This document shows positions 7,079 to 11,116 of a DNA stretch of 11,116 bases, in pieces. Numbering within the stretch: position 1 is the stretch's first letter; every line of letters begins with the position of its first letter. The notes beneath the pieces are model-generated. The model saw nothing but the letters and a program-made list of their open reading frames with translations, was not told the origin of the DNA and did not search any database. Source of the DNA: Geobacteraceae bacterium (lineage in GTDB: Bacteria > Desulfobacterota > Desulfuromonadia > Desulfuromonadales > Desulfuromonadaceae). A program made the translations under genes and the position numbers. The stretch is taken from assembly GCA_020201305.1 (NCBI GenBank), contig JAIVHC010000186.1:1-11116 (forward strand), read 5' to 3'.

Positions 7079-7933
7079 ATGGAAACCATCCGCCAGGTGG
7101 ACGAGATGCAACTGCGCGCCCTTGCCCTCAGGGATACGGGGAAACGGATCGCCTTCGTCCCCACCATGGGGTATCTCCACGAAGGCCACCTTTCGCTGGT
7201 TCGCGCTGCACGTCAGTACGCAGACGTAGTGGTGCTCTCCATCTTTGTGAACCCGACCCAGTTCGGTGTCGGCGAGGATTTTGAAAGTTATCCGCGCAAT
7301 CTGGAGCGTGACAGTGCCATGGCCGCAGATGCGGGAGTGGATATCATCTTTGCCCCCGAAACTGCAGACATGTACCCACGCAACTACGCTACTACCGTGC
7401 GCGTAGACGGGATAACCGAAACCCTGTGTGGGGAAAGTCGTCCGGGACACTTTGACGGGGTAACCACGGTAGTAAGCAAGCTCTTCGGCATTGTGCAGCC
7501 CCATGCAGCCCTGTTCGGAATGAAGGATTTCCAACAGCTTGCGGTAGTGCGGCGCATGACGCTCGATCTCAACATCCCGGTAGAGATAGTGGGTATGCCC
7601 ATTGTACGCGAAGCTGACGGCCTGGCCATGAGTTCGCGCAACAAGTATTTGAGCTCCGAAATGCGCCAACAAGCCCTGGCATTATCAGACTCTATCCACA
7701 ATGCAATTCAGGCTGCACAGCAAGGTGAAACCGATGTAGCAACAATCATGGATATGGTCAAAAGCAGGATAAAGGGGGGGCAGGATGCGCGTATTGACTA
7801 TGTGGAAATCTGTCACGATTCTACCCTGAAACCAATCACCCGGATTGACGAGCACTCGGTCCTCCTTGTAGCGGTGTTCTTTGGCTCTACCCGCCTTATC
7901 GACAACCACTATCTCCTGGCCCCCATGGACTGA
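7079..7933 (+). CDS. panC: Pantothenate synthetase (pantoate--beta-alanine ligase)
   Basis: This enzyme condenses pantoate and beta-alanine with ATP, through a pantoyl-adenylate intermediate, to give pantothenate in the cytosol. The 284-residue protein (E. coli: 283) has the nucleotidyltransferase HIGH-type motif PTMGYLHEGHLSL (28-40, HEGH at 34-37), FVNPTQF (56-62), SRPGHFDGV (120-128), GMKDFQQL (147-154) and READGLAMSSRNKYLS (177-192). GMKD replaces the commoner GEKD or GQKD; this position is variable, so activity is expected. GGAG lies about 11 nt before ATG. It follows panB by 19 nt, and its TGA stop overlaps the next ATG by one base (TGATG, 7931-7935), indicating one transcript. panD, which makes beta-alanine, is not in the window, and ketopantoate reductase must also be encoded elsewhere. 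Confidence 0.98.
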   Translation: METIRQVDEMQLRALALRDTGKRIAFVPTMGYLHEGHLSLVRAARQYADVVVLSIFVNPTQFGVGEDFESYPRNLERDSAMAADAGVDIIFAPETADMYPRNYATTVRVDGITETLCGESRPGHFDGVTTVVSKLFGIVQPHAALFGMKDFQQLAVVRRMTLDLNIPVEIVGMPIVREADGLAMSSRNKYLSSEMRQQALALSDSIHNAIQAAQQGETDVATIMDMVKSRIKGGQDARIDYVEICHDSTLKPITRIDEHSVLLVAVFFGSTRLIDNHYLLAPMD

Positions 7934-9237
7934 TGCCTACACATATCTACAGCAGTCGCTATATCGTTCCCATTGAAGATGCCACTCTAGAGAATGGTGC
8001 CTTGGTGGTTAAGGACGAACGCATTATCGCTATCGGAGAGAAAGCGCAACTGGTGCAGCGTTATCCGCATGCGCCATGCACCGATTTCGGTGATTCCATT
8101 CTCCTGCCGGCGCCGATTAATGCGCATACACATCTGGAACTGAGTCATTTCCCGCGCTGGGAGGAACAGCACCGCGCCTACACGGAGGAGCAAAAACCGA
8201 AAGACAAACAGGGATTTACCGCCTGGATTTTGCGCCTGATTGAAATTAAAAAATCCCTGGGACGGGATCCGGAAATATACCGCAGCGCGTGGCACACCGG
8301 TTTACACCTGGCGCAGTGCGCCGGCACCGGGTATATCGGCGACATCCTCACAACACCTCAACTGAGCGCCACCGCGGCTGAACATCTGCCCGGACGTGGC
8401 TATATCGAAATTGTCGGGCACGATCCGGCCCAAGTCCACACCCGTCTCCAACATCTTGAACACTGGGCGGATCATGCACCACATGCCCTCTGGGGCGCAG
8501 CTCCCCACGCTCCCTACACCCTGAGTCAGGATATGCTCAAACTCAGCTTCCGCACCACGACCACCCGCCATCTGCCCAGTTCTATCCACCTGGGAGAATC
8601 TGATGAAGAAGTTGAATTCCTCTCCAGTGCGTCCGGTCCCATGGCACAAGAGTTGTATCCCTACGTAAACTGGGAGCACCATCTCAACCCGCCGCGCCGC
8701 ATGCGGCCGCTTGAGTGCCTGCAAAAGGCAGGCGGTCTGCGCCGGGACACCCTTCTGGTGCATGGGGTGCAATTGAATCGTAGCGAAATCAATAGTGTTG
8801 CATCCAGTGGTGCAAGTGTAGTGCTGTGCCCGCGCTCCAACGCACGTCTGCAGTGCGGTAAGGCCCCGGCAGGGGAATATCTTCGCGCTGGCGTCCCCCT
8901 CGCGCTGGGGACCGACAGCCTTGCCAGCAACAGTTCCCTGTCAATGTGGGATGAAATGGCCTTCGCCCTGCAGTGGTTCGGCGGAGAGTTGTCTCCCAAA
9001 CAGCTCCTGCACATGGCAACCTGCGGTGGTGCTACAGCCTTAGGGCTTGAGGATGCCGGCTCATTGGCACAAGGGCAGCGCGCTACATTTGTGGTTGTAT
9101 CTCCCCCTGCCCTGCCCGATTTGCCGGAGGTGGCGCAATTTTTGTGTCACTCGCGCCGCGGCCGGGACATTACCGCACTCTACCGTAACGGAAACAAGGT
9201 TAATCTTTCCAGCTGCAATAAGGATGAAACGGTATGA
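7933..9237 (+). CDS. Amidohydrolase-superfamily deaminase, probably aminodeoxyfutalosine deaminase-like
   Basis: A 434-residue cytosolic metal-dependent hydrolase of the cytosine-deaminase/SsnA-MtaD type. The small N-terminal beta-sandwich (IYSSRYIVPIEDATLENGALVVKDERIIAIG) leads into the TIM barrel with NAHTHLELS (H65, H67), APHAPYTLS (H192), HLGESDEEVEFL (H219, E222), LVHGVQL (H277), LCPRSNARL and LGTDSLASNSSLSMWDEM (D328). All expected metal and catalytic residues are present. NAHTHLELS with the following GFTAWILRLI stretch, and GTDSLASNSSLS, resemble the 6-aminodeoxyfutalosine deaminases of the alternative menaquinone pathway. Other deaminases (5'-methylthioadenosine, guanine, chlorohydrolase type) remain possible. 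Its ATG overlaps the panC stop by one base and has no visible ribosome binding site, so translation probably depends on coupling. It overlaps the next gene by 4 nt (ATGA). Confidence 0.85.
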   Translation: MPTHIYSSRYIVPIEDATLENGALVVKDERIIAIGEKAQLVQRYPHAPCTDFGDSILLPAPINAHTHLELSHFPRWEEQHRAYTEEQKPKDKQGFTAWILRLIEIKKSLGRDPEIYRSAWHTGLHLAQCAGTGYIGDILTTPQLSATAAEHLPGRGYIEIVGHDPAQVHTRLQHLEHWADHAPHALWGAAPHAPYTLSQDMLKLSFRTTTTRHLPSSIHLGESDEEVEFLSSASGPMAQELYPYVNWEHHLNPPRRMRPLECLQKAGGLRRDTLLVHGVQLNRSEINSVASSGASVVLCPRSNARLQCGKAPAGEYLRAGVPLALGTDSLASNSSLSMWDEMAFALQWFGGELSPKQLLHMATCGGATALGLEDAGSLAQGQRATFVVVSPPALPDLPEVAQFLCHSRRGRDITALYRNGNKVNLSSCNKDETV

Positions 9238-9746
9238 ACAACGCCATAAAAGAGTTCTTTCTCCAGCTCCTCCACCCCCAGCGCACCATCAGCGAAAGCG
9301 GCACCGTAGTGGAAATAAAGCCCAAGCGCCTTGCGCTGGTGGAATGCGCCAGCAAGAGTGCCTGCTCCGGATGTGGTGCCGCCGGGAGCTGCTGCGAAAA
9401 AGGCCCCGGCACTGACACCAGGCGTATACTCGCCGACAACATCCCCTGCGCGCGCGTCGGGGATAAAGTCAGGGTGGAGATAGAAACCAGCGCCGGCATC
9501 CTGGACTCAGAGACGCTCCAATATCTGATAGCCTTTGTTATGCTTGCACTCGGACTTGGGCTCGGTTATGGTATCGCTTCGGTCATAGGCGTAGGAATAT
9601 CTGCAGCAGCGCTGGCAGTACTTATGGGGGCTGCCTTCATGGTTGGAGCCATCGGCATCCTGCGCTTCGGGCGTCAGGCTGTAGTCCAGACTGCCCTGGC
9701 CAGAATTGTTGAGATTGAACAAATCACCCCGGAAGACAAGGCATAA
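9234..9746 (+). CDS. RseC/SoxR-reducing-system family membrane protein
   Basis: A 170-residue inner-membrane protein of the RseC family. The N-terminal cytosolic part (about 1-95) has the family pattern ESGTVVEIKPKRLALVEC followed by a cysteine cluster SACSGCGAAGSCC (C38, C44, C47, C53, C54), plausibly an Fe-S or metal site. Then come RVGDKVRVEIE and two hydrophobic segments, about 98-117 and 122-143, forming a helical hairpin. A basic and acidic tail ends in EDKA. Family members in E. coli affect sigma-E signalling and SoxR reduction and are linked to Rnf/Rsx-like electron-transfer complexes. Any such partner here is unknown, since no rnf or rsx genes are in the window. AAGGA lies about 9 nt before ATG, and the ATGA overlap with the upstream gene indicates coupling. 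smpB begins 5 nt after the stop. Confidence 0.87.
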   Translation: MNNAIKEFFLQLLHPQRTISESGTVVEIKPKRLALVECASKSACSGCGAAGSCCEKGPGTDTRRILADNIPCARVGDKVRVEIETSAGILDSETLQYLIAFVMLALGLGLGYGIASVIGVGISAAALAVLMGAAFMVGAIGILRFGRQAVVQTALARIVEIEQITPEDKA

Positions 9747-9751
9747 CAGCC

Positions 9752-10210
9752 ATGGGTATAAAGATCATAGCCAAAAACAAAAAAGCCTACCACGACTACT
9801 TCATTGAAGAAGTATACGAGGCCGGTATCGCTCTGCAGGGTACCGAAGTAAAGTCACTGCGCCTGGGCAACGTGAATCTCAAAGAATCATTCTGCCGCAT
9901 CAAGAATGGCGAAGTGTTTATCAATAACATGCATATCAGCCCCTACGAACTCGGCAATCGTGAGAACCACGACCCCACCCGGGTACGTAAGCTCCTCCTG
10001 CATCGGCGCGAAATCGACAAACTCACACGCAAAAGTGATGAAAAGGGGTTGACACTCGTACCTACCAAGATCTATTTTAAGAACAGTAACGTTAAGCTCG
10101 AGATTGGCATCGGCAAAGGCAAGAAACACTACGACAAACGCGAAACCCTGAAACGTAAGCAGGCAGAACGCGAAGTGCAAAAAGCCATTAAAGATAATCT
10201 CAACCGCTGA
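9752..10210 (+). CDS. smpB: SsrA-binding protein SmpB
   Basis: SmpB binds the tRNA-like domain of tmRNA and delivers it to stalled ribosomes, where its C-terminal tail reads the empty mRNA channel. The 152-residue protein (E. coli: 160) begins IIAKNKKAYHDYFIEEVYEAGIALQGTEVKSLR, the OB-fold signature. It continues with LKESFCRIKNGEVFINNMHISPYE, DPTRVRKLLLHRREIDKL and LVPTKIYFKN, then the basic C-terminal tail GKGKKHYDKRETLKRKQAEREVQKAI, all standard. The start ATG is 5 nt after the preceding stop, with AAGG about 9 nt upstream as a modest ribosome binding site. Its RNA partner ssrA starts 53 nt downstream in the same orientation. Confidence 0.98.
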   Translation: MGIKIIAKNKKAYHDYFIEEVYEAGIALQGTEVKSLRLGNVNLKESFCRIKNGEVFINNMHISPYELGNRENHDPTRVRKLLLHRREIDKLTRKSDEKGLTLVPTKIYFKNSNVKLEIGIGKGKKHYDKRETLKRKQAEREVQKAIKDNLNR

Positions 10211-10251
10211 CGATAAGAACAAGAGAGAACAAATCGCTTTAAGCGTCAAAC

Positions 10252-10257
10252 TATACA
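10252..10257 (+). promoter_or_regulatory. Candidate -10 box of the tmRNA promoter
   Basis: TATACA ends 6 nt before the mature 5' G of tmRNA at 10264, so initiation could coincide with the mature end. No good -35 box is found 16-18 nt upstream (ACAAAT at the 17-nt position). Transcription may also enter from smpB, as no terminator separates them. Confidence 0.45.
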
Positions 10258-10263
10258 TCCACT

Positions 10264-10625
10264 GGGGGTGCCAAGGTTTCGACGGGGATTGGAAGCGAAG
10301 GTTGCATGTCGGGGACGCCAGTTGGCCTCGTTAAAAAACTGGCATTAATACAAACGCCGACACTGACGTTTCGTACGCACTGGCAGCTTAACAGCTGCCT
10401 CGTCTCTGATATACTTTGTCTGTGAGTTATTAGAGACGTCATTTTAGCAGACTAGCTGGTATGCTTCTTTCCGCAGTATAACAGCGAAACCTTAGCGGAA
10501 TCGCCGTTTACAGGATCCTGTCCCTGGGAGCGGTAAACGGTTAAACTTAAATCACCGGACTACACATGTAGACGCCTTACGTGAAAGATTTTCGGACGCG
10601 GGTTCGATTCCCGCCACCTCCACCA
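10264..10625 (+). ncRNA. ssrA: Transfer-messenger RNA (tmRNA)
   Basis: A 362-nt one-piece tmRNA. The 5' end GGGGGTGCCAAGGTTTCGAC and the 3' end GGACGCGGGTTCGATTCCCG, followed by CCACCTCCACCA, form the tRNA-Ala-like domain. GGGGGTG pairs with CACCTCC (one G-T pair), the T arm carries GGGTTCGATTCCC, and CCA is encoded at 10623-10625. The tag reading frame ends GCA CTG GCA GCT TAA (10377-10391), giving the terminal YALAA degradation signal. The encoded tag reads ADTDVSYALAA if the resume codon is GCC (10356), or NADTDVSYALAA if it is AAC (10353). The remaining sequence would form the pseudoknots. It sits 53 nt after smpB and is followed by a strong terminator. Confidence 0.97.
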
Positions 10626-10629
10626 GTTG

Positions 10630-10662
10630 AAAAAACCCCTTGAGAAATCAAGGGGTTTTTTT
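10630..10662 (+). terminator. Rho-independent terminator of ssrA
   Basis: CCCCTTGA (10636-10643) pairs with TCAAGGGG (10648-10655) around a GAAA tetraloop and is followed by seven T. The A6 run before the stem can extend the pairing and makes the element function on both strands. It ends the smpB-ssrA region. Confidence 0.95.
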
Positions 10663-10664
10663 GT

Positions 10665-11039
10665 ATCTTCACTCCTTATGCGTCTATCGGTTGTGTAACA
10701 AAGCTCTCAGTTGAACCTTTTTTCATCTCTGAAAATGTAATAGCCCTGAAAGGAAGAGGACTTAGCACGTACTGGGTTTATTATGCGGTATCCGACAAGC
10801 AGAAGTTTGAAGAATATAGACGACACTGGATGGAGCTAATAGTTAAGCCCCTTGTTACTCCTTCGAGCGAACTCTTCAAAGCTTTTAGGAGGCTCATTGC
10901 TAGCAATATCCAAAAGCAGGCAAGATTGTCGCGGATGAACACGGAGCTTGCCCGACTAGGTGACACCCTCCTCCCCAAACTCCTCTCCGGCGAACTCCGA
11001 ATCCCCGACGCCGAAAAAATCCTGGAGGAAGCTCTATGA
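10665..11039 (+). pseudogene. 3' remnant of a type I restriction-modification specificity subunit (hsdS)
   Basis: One frame is open from the ssrA terminator to TGA 11037-11039 but has no ATG, GTG or TTG codon before ATG 10830. The readable sequence SIGCVTKLSVEPFFISENVIALKGRGLSTYWVYYAVS looks like the end of a target-recognition domain. It is followed by TPSSELFKAFRRL and the typical HsdS C-terminal helix and tail RLGDTLLPKLLSGELRIPDAEKILEEAL. An intact HsdS is roughly 400 residues; only about 120 C-terminal residues remain, without ribosome binding site or start. The missing 5' part and the abrupt join to the ssrA terminator indicate deletion. The first part is AT-richer than the neighbouring core genes, suggesting acquired DNA. 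A 69-residue product from 10830 is possible but has no visible ribosome binding site. Confidence 0.7.
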
Positions 11040-11116
11040 TCAACCTGCACTGCACTAAAAAACTCCTGGCCAAGTTGCCCCTGTATGACGATGGGCATTT
11101 ACGCAGCCACCAGAGC
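11036..11116 (+). CDS. 5' fragment of an unidentified gene, possibly DUF6933-like (runs off the window)
   Basis: ATG at 11036 overlaps the hsdS stop (ATGA) and has a strong GGAGG 7 nt upstream, inside the hsdS 3' end. The 27 visible codons begin MINLHCTKKLLAKL, reminiscent of the small DUF6933 proteins often seen with R-M or accessory genes; this assignment is tentative. The gene is cut by the window end. The overlap shows it was co-translated with hsdS when that gene was whole; it retains its own ribosome binding site and may still be expressed. Confidence 0.5.
   Translation, partial: MINLHCTKKLLAKLPLYDDGHLRSHQS

Noticed and set aside
6322..7167. 281-codon minus-strand open frame opposite panB
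   Set aside because: It is antisense to a textbook panB with all motifs; the protein resembles nothing I know and is explained by codon bias of the real gene.
7052..7672. 206-codon minus-strand open frame opposite panC
   Set aside because: Same reason: it lies fully over panC and has no recognisable motif.
10781..11098. 105-codon minus-strand open frame opposite the hsdS remnant
   Set aside because: The plus strand shows HsdS-type residues; the minus frame has no recognisable features and spans two plus-strand genes.
1..11116. CRISPR array, insertion sequence or transposase
   Set aside because: No regularly spaced repeats, terminal inverted repeats or transposase motifs are visible on either strand.

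Overview
This looks like about 11 kb of chromosome from an anaerobic or facultative Gram-negative bacterium of moderate GC. The genes point to the Desulfobacterota/desulfuromonads or a similar lineage such as Chrysiogenota: an RseC-family membrane protein, a GDH-180-type NAD-glutamate dehydrogenase, a BCAM0308-family zinc-ribbon protein, and an amidohydrolase resembling the futalosine-pathway (menaquinone) deaminase. This placement is inference, because there is no rRNA or other strong taxonomic marker.

Layout. 1-350: a YgbA-like cysteine-rich protein, possibly cut by the window edge. 357-515: a minus-strand tRNA-Arg(CCG) with a recognisable promoter and terminator. 544-870: an unrecognised minus-strand gene. 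1034-1528: a BCAM0308-family zinc-ribbon gene. 1529-1854: a non-coding leader with a hairpin, a putative promoter, short repeats and a palindrome. 1855-6221: the NAD-glutamate dehydrogenase gene, broken into three reading frames. 6256-10210: a tight co-directional run panB, panC, amidohydrolase, rseC-like, smpB. 10264-10625: tmRNA (ssrA) with a strong terminator. 10665-11039: a start-less 3' remnant of a type I restriction specificity gene (hsdS). 11036-end: the first 27 codons of another gene.

How the genes work together. PanB and PanC catalyse the ketopantoate and pantothenate steps of coenzyme A supply. The amidohydrolase may act in quinone synthesis, and the RseC-like membrane protein is typically tied to redox/electron-transfer complexes. 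SmpB and tmRNA are partners in ribosome rescue and sit 53 nt apart.

The most notable observation is the glutamate dehydrogenase. At two places the frame changes exactly where conserved family blocks are missing (by recall about 75 and about 60 residues). This fits two separate out-of-frame internal deletions better than simple frameshifts or recoding. A second point is the sharp change to accessory, eroded R-M sequence immediately after ssrA, a classic integration site. I found no CRISPR array, no intact mobile element, and no convincing novel multi-gene system.
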